Assembly: GCA_027490465.1 (NCBI GenBank)
Contig: JAIXXZ010000035.1
Location: forward strand, 1-63,428
Source of the DNA: Oxalobacteraceae bacterium
Lineage (GTDB): Bacteria; Pseudomonadota; Gammaproteobacteria; Burkholderiales; Burkholderiaceae_D
Direction: 5' to 3'
Length of the DNA: 63,428 bases
In this document: piece by piece, positions 37,283 through 46,344 of the stretch
How positions within the stretch are numbered: position 1 is the stretch's first letter
Layout: every line of letters starts with the position of its first letter
Translations under genes and position numbers: made by a program
Notes under the pieces: model-generated
Databases searched by the model: none
What the model was told of the DNA's origin: nothing
The model's input: the letters and a program-made list of their open reading frames with translations, nothing else

Positions 37283-37658
37283 GGGGATGTGAGAGTCTTT
37301 GTGGTGTGTGATGTGAACTAAAAGCTTTGAATGGTGCGATGTTTTTTCTCATCAAAGTGATCTGGCAAACAATCAAAGTCATCCGGCAAACGATCAACGA
37401 CACTGGATCCCGGCCTGCGCCGGGATGACAATTTTGAGTACAACTACACTATGAACGTCATCCCGGCGAATGGTGTAGCGGGGGTTTCATGCAGCGTGCT
37501 GCATGCCCGCGGAACGGCACTGGCTTGCAAGCCAGTGCGCGCCCTGCAAGGGGGGATCCAGCGTCTTTTGTTGCTCACCCACCGACTTTAGATGAAAAAC
37601 AAGCCTACATGAACGCTAGTGCAATCAAACGTACAAGTCTGATACCAAGGAAATCTGA
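37283..37658. other. Intergenic stretch dominated by a repeat
   Basis: About 375 bp between pgpA and pncC. It contains a short near-tandem duplication (TGGCAAACAATCAAAGTC-like units near 37365-37398) and the full-length dispersed repeat copy B. No gene is seen; the small frame 37489-37671 is a translation of the repeat. Confidence 0.7.
37399..37567. repeat. Dispersed palindromic repeat, copy B (full length)
   Basis: About 169 bp, the reverse complement of copy C at 43541-43711. It starts with a GGATCCCGGCCTGCGCCGGG end and finishes with GGGGGGATCC. Between them are GTCATCCCGGCGAATGGTG, a TGCAGCGTGCTGCA palindrome and the 20-bp palindrome at 37518-37537. Only the spacer at about 37425-37455 differs strongly from copy C. 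Confidence 0.85.
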
Positions 37659-38144
37659 ATGCACCACCTAAGCAACCTCGCCACACAAGTAGGACAAGCC
37701 CTGCAACAACGTGGCTGGAGACTGGCCACGTGCGAATCCATCACGGGTGGCGGCATTTCTCAGGCGATTACCGATATCGCCGGCTCATCCGAGTGGTTCG
37801 ACTGCGGCTTCGTCACCTATTCAAATGCATCGAAAACCCGGTTTCTGGATGTACCCGAGACTCTGATTGGACTACACGGCGCGGTCAGCGAAGCCGTTGC
37901 TGCGGCGATGGTGCGAGGCGCGCTGGCTCATACCGATGCGCAGATCAGCTTGTCCACCACAGGCATTGCCGGACCCGGCGGAGCGGTGCCGGGCAAACCC
38001 GTGGGTACTGTCTGTTTTGGCTGGGCGCATGGCGACATCGTGCATACTGAGCGCGTAATTTTCACTGGCGACCGCGCAGCGGTTCGGGCGCAGACCGCAG
38101 AACATGCATTACAAGGATTGTTGGCTTTCATGGAGCGTTTATAA
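37659..38144 (+). CDS. pncC: NMN amidohydrolase / CinA C-terminal domain protein
   Basis: Deamidates nicotinamide mononucleotide to nicotinate mononucleotide in the pyridine nucleotide cycle. The 161-aa stand-alone CinA C-terminal domain has CESITGGGIS near residues 25-34 and TTGIAGPGGAVPGKPVGTVCFGW-type core segments. No N-terminal molybdopterin-binding domain is present, as in E. coli PncC. The next gene begins immediately after its stop. Confidence 0.92.
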   Translation: MHHLSNLATQVGQALQQRGWRLATCESITGGGISQAITDIAGSSEWFDCGFVTYSNASKTRFLDVPETLIGLHGAVSEAVAAAMVRGALAHTDAQISLSTTGIAGPGGAVPGKPVGTVCFGWAHGDIVHTERVIFTGDRAAVRAQTAEHALQGLLAFMERL

Positions 38145-39023
38145 ATGCTGAATAATTTCATCCGCGAGCAGCGCGACGTCAATGGCGTGCGCATCAATTT
38201 CCGACACGGCGGCAAAGGCCCACCCCTGCTGCTGCTGCACGGCTATCCGCAAACGCACGTGATATGGCACAAAGTCGCAGATGCACTCGCCGAGCGATTC
38301 ACGCTGGTGATGCCGGATTTGCGTGGTTATGGTGATTCGTCAAAACCGAAAGGCGATGCCGACCATGGAAATTATTCCAAGCGCGCGATGGCGCAAGACA
38401 TGGCCGAGCTGATGCAAAGTCTGGGACATGAACGCTATGCCGTCTGCGGTCACGACCGTGGTGGCCGCGTGGCACACCGACTGGTGCTGGATCATGCAGC
38501 GCAGGTCAGCCAGCTAATGCTGATTGATATTTCACCGACGCGCACGATGTTCGAGAAAACCGACAAGCCCTTCGCCGATGCTTACTACCACTGGTTCTTT
38601 CTCGCGCAGCCTTCTCCGCTACCGGAAACACTCATCGGCGGTAATCCGCGTTTCTTCATTGATTATTCGCTGGGCGGCTGGGGTTCGGGCGGCACGAGTT
38701 TTTTTGATCCGGCAGCACTGGAAGAATACCGTCGCTGCTTCTGTGACCCGGACATGATTCACGCCGGCTGCGAGGACTATCGTGCTGCATCGACGATCGA
38801 TCTGGTGCACGATCAGGATCATGAACACAACAAGATCAGCTGCCCCGTGCATGTAGTGTGGGGTGCGAATGGTGTGGTCGGCCGCCTGTTTTCGCCGATT
38901 GAAGACTGGCAGGCAAAGGCAAGCGCGAAAGTGACTGGTCGCGCCCTGCAATCAGGTCACTTCATTCCGGATCAGGTACCGGACGTTTTATTGGAAGAGA
39001 TGCTGGGGTTTTTTGCGCGCTAG
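38145..39023 (+). CDS. Alpha/beta hydrolase, fluoroacetate/haloacetate dehalogenase-like
   Basis: Cytosolic hydrolase of 292 aa with HGYPQTHVIWHKVAD, DLRGYGDSSKP and the nucleophile elbow GHDRGGRVAHR: an Asp nucleophile followed by arginines, as in fluoroacetate dehalogenases. It also has the GNP segment in the cap and a catalytic His in LQSGHFIPDQ. Dehalogenases and epoxide hydrolases share this elbow, so the true substrate is open. It begins directly after pncC. Confidence 0.8.
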   Translation: MLNNFIREQRDVNGVRINFRHGGKGPPLLLLHGYPQTHVIWHKVADALAERFTLVMPDLRGYGDSSKPKGDADHGNYSKRAMAQDMAELMQSLGHERYAVCGHDRGGRVAHRLVLDHAAQVSQLMLIDISPTRTMFEKTDKPFADAYYHWFFLAQPSPLPETLIGGNPRFFIDYSLGGWGSGGTSFFDPAALEEYRRCFCDPDMIHAGCEDYRAASTIDLVHDQDHEHNKISCPVHVVWGANGVVGRLFSPIEDWQAKASAKVTGRALQSGHFIPDQVPDVLLEEMLGFFAR

Positions 39024-39085
39024 CGGGCTACAACGCCAGGCTTCGTGTTTGACGACTCACCTACCCGGCATGCGCTCACTGGCAG

Positions 39086-39140
39086 GGCTACACCGGGATG
39101 ACGTTGATGGGACTAGCAGTTTTTCAAACGTTATCCCGGA
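39086..39140. terminator. Imperfect hairpin (CCGGGATGACGTT / AACGTTATCCCGG)
   Basis: Thirteen-base arms with one mismatch around a loop of about 27 nt, between the convergent dehalogenase-like gene and the TPR chaperone gene. The arms resemble the CCGGGATGAC ends of the dispersed repeat. It could act as a bidirectional terminator or be a worn repeat copy. Confidence 0.4.
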
Positions 39141-39163
39141 GCGTACGAGCGTAATGCGCCGGC

Positions 39164-39694
39164 TCAGCGATTGAGGGCAGCCAGCCGTTCCGTTGCAAGC
39201 TCATAAATTCGTCGATAGCGCTCGTTTCCGCGGCATAGTTCCACCGTTTCAAGCAGCACGTCACGTGCTTCTTCGTTACGATCTATCGCCAGCAGGCATT
39301 CTCCCAGTCGATAGGCTGCAGCGGCATCGTCTGGTTGCAGTAGCAGGGTCTGGGCAAACAGAAGCACCGCTTGTTCCGGCTGGTTTTGACGTTGCAAGCA
39401 CGAGCCCGCCATAAAGCTGTAGCGTGGCTCGCGGGGCGCATGCAATACCAGTTGCAGAGCGATGGGCAAGGCGTGATGAAAGCTGCCTTCATTACACAGA
39501 TCGTAGCCCACACCATACAAGGCATCGAGCTCATCCGAAGAGATGCCGCGCACTTCAGCGAGCGTGTGGCCTGACGCCGCCAGAGACTGCAACCACTCGA
39601 GTTCGTCCGGCAGGGTAGCAAGCCGTTCCGACAGCTGCTCGACAATAGCGGCCACCTCCGGATCGCGTGGCGGGTGAATGTAGGTAGTGGACAT
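39164..39694 (-). CDS. LcrH/SycD-like TPR chaperone
   Basis: Cytosolic protein of 176 aa. About three TPR units at residues 55-155 (LDALYGVGYDLCNEGSFHHAL, RYSFMAGSCLQRQNQPEQAV, AAYRLGECLLAIDRNEEARDVL) follow a helical N-terminus. Pattern and length fit class II type III secretion chaperones, which hold hydrophobic translocators. It lies 5 bp after a protein with two C-terminal membrane segments, its likely client. A generic TPR protein cannot be excluded. Start MSTTYIHPPRD at 39694. Confidence 0.68.
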   Translation of the reverse strand: MSTTYIHPPRDPEVAAIVEQLSERLATLPDELEWLQSLAASGHTLAEVRGISSDELDALYGVGYDLCNEGSFHHALPIALQLVLHAPREPRYSFMAGSCLQRQNQPEQAVLLFAQTLLLQPDDAAAAYRLGECLLAIDRNEEARDVLLETVELCRGNERYRRIYELATERLAALNR

Positions 39695-39699
39695 GGCGT

Positions 39700-40257
39700 T
39701 CAACGATATTGCACATTCGGTATGAAGGTGGTGCCAAAGATAATGGTCGCCTGCGTCATCGCGTAGCCGGCAAACCACGTCCCCCAGCGCGCGCCCATGC
39801 TCATCTGTGTACCGTCTACGCCGCCGCGTGCGCCGATGGTGAGTAAGGCCACCGCCGCAACGCCGGAGGCTGCAGTAAGCGCCGGCGCAATGATTTTCCA
39901 GTTGCCGCGTATCGTGCGTGCGAACTCCCGACAATCATAGGCACCGACATAAGTATCACCTTGTTCCACCGGTGTCTTCGGTGCTGGTAGTACTTGATTC
40001 AGCTTGCTCAAAAAATTTTGCATCGGGATGTCTTTTTTTGAGTTTCCGGCGTCGTTATCTGCGTCGCTATCTGCGCCGCTGGCATCGTCACTGGCGGTAC
40101 TGCTGGACTCCACGTTGACTATCCATTCGCTGGCGGGCACGACACTTTTTTTCTTATCCTCGGCATGCTGAGCCTGAGGTTGTGGATGGGAGGGCCGTTG
40201 GACCGCTGGGGTGCCGTCCATGTTGTTCGGGGGGCTCAGGCTGTTCGAGGGGCTCAT
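39700..40257 (-). CDS. Putative secreted membrane-inserting protein (translocator-like)
   Basis: Protein of 185 aa with a Ser/Pro/Asp-rich disordered N-terminus (residues 1-78), an amphipathic middle, and two hydrophobic segments near 122-143 and 157-178. No Sec signal. This layout, and a TPR chaperone gene 5 bp downstream, resemble minor type III translocators. No family is recognised. The ATG at 40257 has AAGGA upstream. The frame is also open upstream into an IS3 orfA start (ATG 40398), creating a possible 232-aa fusion. Confidence 0.6.
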   Translation of the reverse strand: MSPSNSLSPPNNMDGTPAVQRPSHPQPQAQHAEDKKKSVVPASEWIVNVESSSTASDDASGADSDADNDAGNSKKDIPMQNFLSKLNQVLPAPKTPVEQGDTYVGAYDCREFARTIRGNWKIIAPALTAASGVAAVALLTIGARGGVDGTQMSMGARWGTWFAGYAMTQATIIFGTTFIPNVQYR

Positions 40258-40292
40258 GTTGATTAGTCCTTCATGTTTGATCAAAAAATGTA

Positions 40293-40441
40293 AGGCATCG
40301 CTGATGCCATGCTTGCGGCAAAGGGCGGCGATCTTGCCGCCGGCTTCTGCCTCCTTGAGTACCCCAATGATCTGTTCTTCGGTAAATCGGTTCTTCATGC
40401 CTGCCTCGCTGTGAAGCAGACTCCATTTTAACTTCGTACTA
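40293..40441 (-). mobile_element. IS3-family remnant (orfA start and left end)
   Basis: The minus strand encodes MKNRFTEEQIIGVLKEAEAG and CRKHGISDA from ATG 40398, a clear IS3/IS407-type orfA N-terminus of about 35 codons. It then changes to unrelated sequence at about 40293. About 40 bp of IS end lie upstream of the ATG. No orfB is present. It separates the two membrane-protein genes. Confidence 0.75.
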
Positions 40442-40443
40442 TT

Positions 40444-40992
40444 TCAGGAGTACAGGCAATAACAAGAATACACTGCGGAAAGCACGACCACATAAATCAA
40501 TCCGCCGTAAATCATGCCAATCCAAAGCAAATCGTATGATCTATTTTCCGCTGGAGAGCGATACTCGTTCACGGGTCCCAGACCAGATAACGTAAGTGGC
40601 TGAAAGCCAGGCACACGATCGGTAACGGAGGCCAAATGTACGCCGAGGATCGTCGCGGAACTAACGACGAATCCGACCAGCGCAATAATCCGGCGCGTCT
40701 TGTCACAATAGGTTAGGGGGATTGCATCACGCGGATCCGAATGTAAAACCGGACGTGATACTGTGGCAGCATCCCGGTTGACCGTCGATTGAGAACGTTC
40801 GCTTGCAATCAGTTCGGCTACCGCTATTGGGTCATGCGCTATGTTCGCAGATCGCGCCGAGTCTTGGAGCGCTTCATTCCATTGACCAGTCGGCACGCGG
40901 ATAGTGACGTGGTCATCATAATAGCTAATGTGCGGCTTCCTCAAAACAGTGGCTGGTGCGTCGGGGCGTGAGCGGGAAGTAGCTTGTGACAT
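40444..40992 (-). CDS. Putative secreted protein with two C-terminal membrane segments
   Basis: Protein of 182 aa with a polar N-terminal 100 residues (MSQATSRSRPDAPATVLRKP...) and two hydrophobic helices near 101-122 and 154-178, the second ending in a Tyr/Cys-rich tail. The ATG at 40992 is fixed by AAAGGAG 6 nt upstream. It resembles its downstream neighbour in layout but not obviously in sequence. No family recognised. It could be an effector or translocator for the nearby chaperone. Confidence 0.58.
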   Translation of the reverse strand: MSQATSRSRPDAPATVLRKPHISYYDDHVTIRVPTGQWNEALQDSARSANIAHDPIAVAELIASERSQSTVNRDAATVSRPVLHSDPRDAIPLTYCDKTRRIIALVGFVVSSATILGVHLASVTDRVPGFQPLTLSGLGPVNEYRSPAENRSYDLLWIGMIYGGLIYVVVLSAVYSCYCLYS

Positions 40993-41698
40993 GCAGGACT
41001 CCTTTGTTGACTGAAAACTTGCCTGTTTGGTGTCCAAACTTCCATTTTTGTTCCAGCAGTCGCAACGAGAGCATATCGGTCCCTAACGTGCGCTGCGCAC
41101 GGCAATGCGTACCGCGACCGGTGCCAGTAGCAACCGCCAGGTGATGCAGACCACTGATGGCCGCGCAGGCGACAGAGTGCAGCTGTACCATTTCATCAAC
41201 AACGAAGCACCTTACCCAGCTGTTGCCATGACATCCAAGCTACCAAGCCAAATTCGATACGAAGAACTGAAAGCTCATCGTGCTGAGCCCAAAAATCAAA
41301 TGGATAGATGCGCTTTAAATTTTCAGTAACGAAATTTTAGAAATCTATGCTGACTCCAAAAAAATTTTTCAAGCGTCTTTCCGTAAGAGAAGCGGTGAAA
41401 AAAGACCCGCATGAAAATATTTCTGGATAAGATTTACACCTCGGAGAATCTATCGCAGATCAGCAGCCGATGATCGGTGAGCGCGATGAGGATTTGAACA
41501 CGGGCTGCATTCGTTGGCGACGATGATGCTAGCGATAGCGATAAGTTGACGCTGTGGGTTGGATTCCGAGCTACTGGCATCTGCCACCGTTTCCGCCGAT
41601 GGCCTTTACATTGTTCCGATCAGTCGTGAGCCTATGCTGGGACTTCATCCAAAAACTGAAAGCGACTTGAAAGCTTCAGCTTGGCTCGACAGGCAATA
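40993..41698. other. Accessory spacer, no gene recognised
   Basis: About 700 bp between the membrane-protein genes and pyrF. Short frames exist on both strands but none has a ribosome site or a family signature. The first 200 bp should contain the promoter for the gene at 40992. Confidence 0.5.
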
Positions 41699-42526
41699 TC
41701 AACGAGCGCGACGAAACTCATTCACTGCATCTCGCGTCTCGCGCGCAACGCGTGCTGCGGCCATCGCAAAATCTTCATTGCCCTCGGGAGTCGCATACAG
41801 AATCGCACGCGAGGAATTGATCATCATTCCAGTACCGTCGATGGTTTGCCCGGCCTCAACAGTCGATTTGATGTCACCACCCTGCGCGCCAATACCCGGC
41901 ACCAGCAGAGGCATATCACCGACGATGGCGCGTACCTCGGCGAGTTCTTGCGGGAAGGTTGCACCGACCACCAAACCGCATTGCCCGTGACGATTCCACT
42001 TGGTGGCGACCTGTCTTGCGACGTGCTGATATAGCGGCTGTCCGTCAACATTCAAAAACTGCAGATCCGAACCACCGGGATTGGACGTGCGACACAAGAC
42101 GATGACACCACGATCCTGCCGTTCCAGATAGGGCTCCACAGAATCAAAACCCATGTAAGGATTGACGGTGACGGCATCAGCGCCATAGCGCTCGAAAGCC
42201 TCACGCGCATATTGTTCGGCGGTGGCACCGATGTCACCGCGCTTGGCATCGAGCACGATGGGTATCTGCGGATACTGCGTTTTCAGATAATCACAAATCG
42301 CCTGCAACTGATCTTCCGCGGCCATCGCCGCAAAGTAGGCAATTTGCGGCTTGAACGCGCAGGCGGTCGCAGCGGTGGCATCAATGATCGCCTTGCAGAA
42401 AATAAAGATGGCGTCACGCTTCCCATGCAACGCGTCAGGAAACCGCTGGATATCTGGATCAAGGCCGACGCACAGCAGAGAATCATTAGCTCGGATGGCG
42501 GCAGCGAGTTTGTCAGTGAATTTCAC
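41699..42526 (-). CDS. pyrF: Orotidine 5'-phosphate decarboxylase
   Basis: Final step of UMP synthesis. The product is 275 aa, the longer class of PyrF common in betaproteobacteria and actinobacteria. It has [10 protein letters not shown], the catalytic DAKRGDIG and [10 protein letters not shown] phosphate-binding segments. It is divergent from the EamA gene with a gap of 63 bp. Confidence 0.95.
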   Translation of the reverse strand: MKFTDKLAAAIRANDSLLCVGLDPDIQRFPDALHGKRDAIFIFCKAIIDATAATACAFKPQIAYFAAMAAEDQLQAICDYLKTQYPQIPIVLDAKRGDIGATAEQYAREAFERYGADAVTVNPYMGFDSVEPYLERQDRGVIVLCRTSNPGGSDLQFLNVDGQPLYQHVARQVATKWNRHGQCGLVVGATFPQELAEVRAIVGDMPLLVPGIGAQGGDIKSTVEAGQTIDGTGMMINSSRAILYATPEGNEDFAMAAARVARETRDAVNEFRRAR

Positions 42527-42589
42527 GCTAATTGGCAGCTGTGGTAGACGAAGGCGTGATTGTAGCCTGTCATGCTATTGTCTCGCCCC

Positions 42590-43480
42590 ATGACGCAACT
42601 TTCCCGCAAAGATCTGGTGCTGCTGGCCCTGCTGACCCTGTTCTGGGGACTGAACTGGCCCGTAATGAAAATCGGTGTACGCGAATTCCCGCCACTGACA
42701 TTTCGCACGATCAGCATGGTGGGTGGGCTGGCCGTGATCTGGCTGGCGGCACGCGCGCAGGGCGCATCGCTCGCAATCCCTGCCGGTGCCAGGATGACAG
42801 TCATTCGTCTGGCCATACCCAATATGCTGATCTGGCATTCGATGATCATCATTGGCGTGAAATTATTGTCTTCGGGTCGCGCAGCGATTCTGGGTTACAC
42901 CATGCCGGCCTGGGCCGTGCTCTCCGGTCTGATTTTTTTTGGCGATCGCATCAGCCGGTCTGCGTTGGTCGGTATTGCGCTGGCGATGAGTGGCGCCCTG
43001 CTGCTGCTCTCGAGTGAATTTTCGCGACTATCGGGCCAGCCATTGGGTACGGTGCTGGCACTGATCGCCGCAGCGGGATGGGGCTTCGGTACCGTGCTGA
43101 TGAAACGTACTCAGCTGGATATGCCAACGATCTCCCTCACCTTCTGGATGCTGTCACTCACAACGACCATCATGGCAATGCTGGCGCTGATTTTCGAGTA
43201 TCCCGCCATCCGCATGCCTAATTTAATCGAATGGGCCGCCATCATTTACAACTCGGCGATTATTTTCGGTTTCGCGCACGTCGTGTGGTTCCGACTGGCG
43301 CGCATACTGCCACCGGTCGCCTCCAGCTTGTCGGTGATGTTCATTCCGGTGCTGGGGACTTTTTCAGGTGCCTGGATACTGGGTGAAGTGCCGCACTGGC
43401 AAGACTATGTCGCCATGCTGCTGATTCTGGGGGCGATGTCGACGGTGCTATTCAAGCCTCGGCCGGTGCAACAAAACTGA
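42590..43480 (+). CDS. EamA/DMT-family metabolite exporter
   Basis: Inner-membrane transporter of 296 aa with ten predicted helices in two EamA repeats (LLALLTLFWGLNWPVMKIG at the start and a second half beginning near residue 155). Members export amino acids or metabolites; the substrate is unknown. ATG 42590 is chosen because the upstream extension is polar and not family-like. Confidence 0.87.
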   Translation: MTQLSRKDLVLLALLTLFWGLNWPVMKIGVREFPPLTFRTISMVGGLAVIWLAARAQGASLAIPAGARMTVIRLAIPNMLIWHSMIIIGVKLLSSGRAAILGYTMPAWAVLSGLIFFGDRISRSALVGIALAMSGALLLLSSEFSRLSGQPLGTVLALIAAAGWGFGTVLMKRTQLDMPTISLTFWMLSLTTTIMAMLALIFEYPAIRMPNLIEWAAIIYNSAIIFGFAHVVWFRLARILPPVASSLSVMFIPVLGTFSGAWILGEVPHWQDYVAMLLILGAMSTVLFKPRPVQQN

Positions 43481-43540
43481 GGATGCTTGCCGTGTGGTTT
43501 CACGTCGTTTTTTATTTTTTAAATCGGCTGATGTGCAATG

Positions 43541-43711
43541 AAAGACACTGGATCCCCCCTTGCAGGGCGCGCACTGGCTTGCAAGCCAGTGCCGTTCCGC
43601 GGGCATGCAGCACGCTGCATGAAACCCCCGCTACACCATTCGCCGGGATGACGGTAGTTGTTGAGACGACCGTAACATTTCCACGGTCATCCCGGCGCAG
43701 GCCGGGATCCA
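43541..43711. repeat. Dispersed palindromic repeat, copy C (full length)
   Basis: About 171 bp, the reverse complement of copy B. It runs from GACACTGGATCCCCCCTTGC to GCGCAGGCCGGGATCC and includes the 20-bp palindrome beginning near 43572. The outer GGATCC blocks give the element imperfect inverted ends. It fills most of the gap between the convergent EamA and PBP4 genes. Confidence 0.85.
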
Positions 43712-43772
43712 TTTTTACTCTGGCAGTGCGCAGTTATCTTCGCTGGACTCATCAACACGATTGTCTACCTGA

Positions 43773-45227
43773 TTAATCGCTAGTGTCGTAGACCCACTGC
43801 AGCAGCTGATCAAAACCCGGGCGCATAGCACCCGCGTTCGCATGATTGACCATGCAGACGACGACGACACGCTTGCCGGATTTGGTGGTCACATATCCAG
43901 CAATACTCATTACATCACCCAGACTGCCGGTCTTGATATGCGCATTGGCCTTGACCGTGCGATCAGAGAGACGGCGGCTCATGGTGCCGTCCACGCCAGC
44001 GAGTGGCAGCGATGCCATGAACTCCGGCATGGTTGACGTCTGCCATGCACGCTGCAGCAAGCGTGCCAGCGTCAGTGCAGAAATACGCTCTTCTTTTGAA
44101 AGCCCTGAACCATTGTCGAGCACCACGCCCGTGGTATCAACACCGCTGGAAGACATCCAGCCAAGTACCTTTGTACTCGCCGCCGTCGCGGTGGCAGGAG
44201 CACCGCCGCGCTCGGCCACGACTGACAATAATAAATTCCGGGCCATGACATTGTTGCTGTACTTGTTAATGTCACGAATGGACTGACCGAGGGTGACAGA
44301 TGACCACTGAAGGATTTCTTTTGCACTCGCAGGCACACGCGCTTCGCGTGTTGGTCCGGTGATGGTGCCACCGATTTCACTCCATAGCTGCCTGAACACG
44401 GCATCGAAATACTGCGCGTGATTGAGTGTGTGCAGATGCAGTGACAAGACTTTCTGTCCGCAAGAGACAGGATAGCTGCCACCAAACCGCAGGGTCTTGC
44501 CATTCAGTTCAGGCTTGAGCATAGTCCGCAGATCACCGCATTCACCCTGACCGATCGCAGGCGGCTCGACCACAAAATCAGCCATCGGCGGCTCGATGGA
44601 AAACAGCGCACGCGCATTGCCTGTCTCGGGTGTCAGCTTGACTTGCAAGGCCTTGGCATCCAGCAGCAAGGCATCCGGCAAAGCGTTGTAAGCGCGATTG
44701 GCCTGACCATCGAAAGGCGGCGTATCGTCAGGCAAGCGCTGAAAGAGACTGCGGTCAATCACCAAGGCACCGCGAATTTCGCGTATGCCAGTCGCGCGCA
44801 CTTGACGCAAGAGTCGCCACAAGTCTTCATATGCAAAACGCGGATCACCACTGCCTTCAATAATCAGATCACCCTGCAGCACATCGCCACGCTGTACACC
44901 ATCGATATGCACGCGTGTGATCCAGCGATAATTCGGACCCAACAATTCCAACGCTGCCTGCGTCGTCAGCAGCTTCATAATGGATGCGGGACGGAAGATC
45001 GCCTGATTGTTATGCGCGACCAGGGTCTCGCCACTGAGCACGCGGCGTATATCAACGGCGACCGCGTTTTCCGGCACCCCGGCTTTTTTCAGCGCCTGCG
45101 CGAAAACAGGTGGCAGGTTGTGATTCGCTTTGGCTTCGTTGGTTGCATGCGCCGGACAGCCGGCCATCAGCATCAGCGACCAGATCAGCAGGGGCAGGCA
45201 AAAAAAATGTCTCGGAGATTTTGACAT
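43773..45227 (-). CDS. dacB: D-alanyl-D-alanine carboxypeptidase/endopeptidase (PBP4)
   Basis: Periplasmic class C penicillin-binding protein of 484 aa that trims and cleaves peptidoglycan cross-links. A signal peptide (LPLLIWSLMLMAGCPAHA, with a Cys that could be a lipobox) precedes the active-site S82-xx-K85 (ASIMKLL). The YSNN (SxN) and KTGS boxes lie in the C-terminal part. ATG 45227 is preferred to the extension to 45365, which lacks a signal-like start. Confidence 0.92.
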   Translation of the reverse strand: MSKSPRHFFCLPLLIWSLMLMAGCPAHATNEAKANHNLPPVFAQALKKAGVPENAVAVDIRRVLSGETLVAHNNQAIFRPASIMKLLTTQAALELLGPNYRWITRVHIDGVQRGDVLQGDLIIEGSGDPRFAYEDLWRLLRQVRATGIREIRGALVIDRSLFQRLPDDTPPFDGQANRAYNALPDALLLDAKALQVKLTPETGNARALFSIEPPMADFVVEPPAIGQGECGDLRTMLKPELNGKTLRFGGSYPVSCGQKVLSLHLHTLNHAQYFDAVFRQLWSEIGGTITGPTREARVPASAKEILQWSSVTLGQSIRDINKYSNNVMARNLLLSVVAERGGAPATATAASTKVLGWMSSSGVDTTGVVLDNGSGLSKEERISALTLARLLQRAWQTSTMPEFMASLPLAGVDGTMSRRLSDRTVKANAHIKTGSLGDVMSIAGYVTTKSGKRVVVVCMVNHANAGAMRPGFDQLLQWVYDTSD

Positions 45228-45363
45228 GGCGTCGATTGAGTTCTTGTAGTAATGAGATAAAGCGCTGGTGATTATCCCACGCGCCCGGCGGCGGCTCACC
45301 AGCGTTTGACGCGGCGGCGATGATTGCGTAGTCTCGCGCATCGACATCCACACTGCCGCGCCC

Positions 45364-46344
45364 ATGATTCCTTTTTTCAGCAGCGAACAGATTCAAGAGG
45401 CGCTACCCTGCGCGGCGCTGATATCGGCCATGCGTGAGGCATTTCGCGATACCGCACAAGCGCCGCGCCGGCATGTCCATCCCTTGTCGGACACCGGATC
45501 ATCCACCCTGCTGCTGATGCCTGTGTGGCAGGCCAATGCGCATCTGGGCGTGAAACTGGTGACCGTGGTGCCCGAGAACCAGACACGTCAACTGCCCACC
45601 GTGCAGGCACTGTTTATTTTGCTCGACACGGCGACAGGTACGCCATTGGCACTGATGGATGGCGAGGAGCTCACGCTGCGCCGCACGGCGGCAGCCTCCG
45701 CGCTCGCTTCGACCTACTTGTCGCGACCCGACAGTGAGCAGCTGCTGATCGTCGGCACCGGACAACTGGCCCCCTACATGGCTGTGGCGCACTGTGCGGT
45801 GCGGGATATTCGTCGTGTCACGGTATGGGGACGCGATCTGCAGAAGTCGCAACTCACTATCGAAAAAATTAAGGCGCTGGGATTGCCGGCTTCGGTTGCG
45901 ATCGATGTCGCAGAAGATCTTGAAACAGCCTCAATGACTGCTGACCTGATCAGCTGCGCCACCACCAGCCGACAGGCTTTGCTGCAATCGGCCTCTGTGC
46001 AGCCGGGCACGCATATTGATCTGGTGGGTGGCTTCAAACCGGACATGCGCGAAGCAGATGACGAGCTGATGTCCAAAGCGCGCTTGTTTGTCGATACCTT
46101 CGATGGCGCATTGGCCGAGGCCGGCGATTTGGTGCAGCCCCTGCAAGCAGGTTTGATTACGCGTGCATCGGTGCTCGCCGAACTGGCCGACCTGGCCAAT
46201 GGCCGTCATACCGGGCGCAGCAATGCGCAGGAAATCACGCTATTCAAATCAGTGGGCACGGCCATCGAAGATTTGTGCGCGGCCAATCTGGTGTGGCAGC
46301 ACTTCAAAGCACAGCCGTCGCAGTCCGCAAACAATCAAGGGTAA
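45364..46344 (+). CDS. Ornithine cyclodeaminase/mu-crystallin family enzyme
   Basis: NAD(P)-dependent enzyme of 326 aa with [18 protein letters not shown] (substrate arginine), the Rossmann segment [14 protein letters not shown] and VWGRDLQK. Members include ornithine cyclodeaminase, alanine dehydrogenase and pyrroline-2-carboxylate reductase; the last fits bacterial homologues of this length. It ends 10 bp inside the convergent pirin gene. Confidence 0.85.
   Translation: MIPFFSSEQIQEALPCAALISAMREAFRDTAQAPRRHVHPLSDTGSSTLLLMPVWQANAHLGVKLVTVVPENQTRQLPTVQALFILLDTATGTPLALMDGEELTLRRTAAASALASTYLSRPDSEQLLIVGTGQLAPYMAVAHCAVRDIRRVTVWGRDLQKSQLTIEKIKALGLPASVAIDVAEDLETASMTADLISCATTSRQALLQSASVQPGTHIDLVGGFKPDMREADDELMSKARLFVDTFDGALAEAGDLVQPLQAGLITRASVLAELADLANGRHTGRSNAQEITLFKSVGTAIEDLCAANLVWQHFKAQPSQSANNQG

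Noticed and set aside
37489..37671. Small frame reading TGLQAS between pgpA and pncC
   Set aside because: Translation of the dispersed repeat; the same peptide appears at 43483-43776 from the inverted copy.
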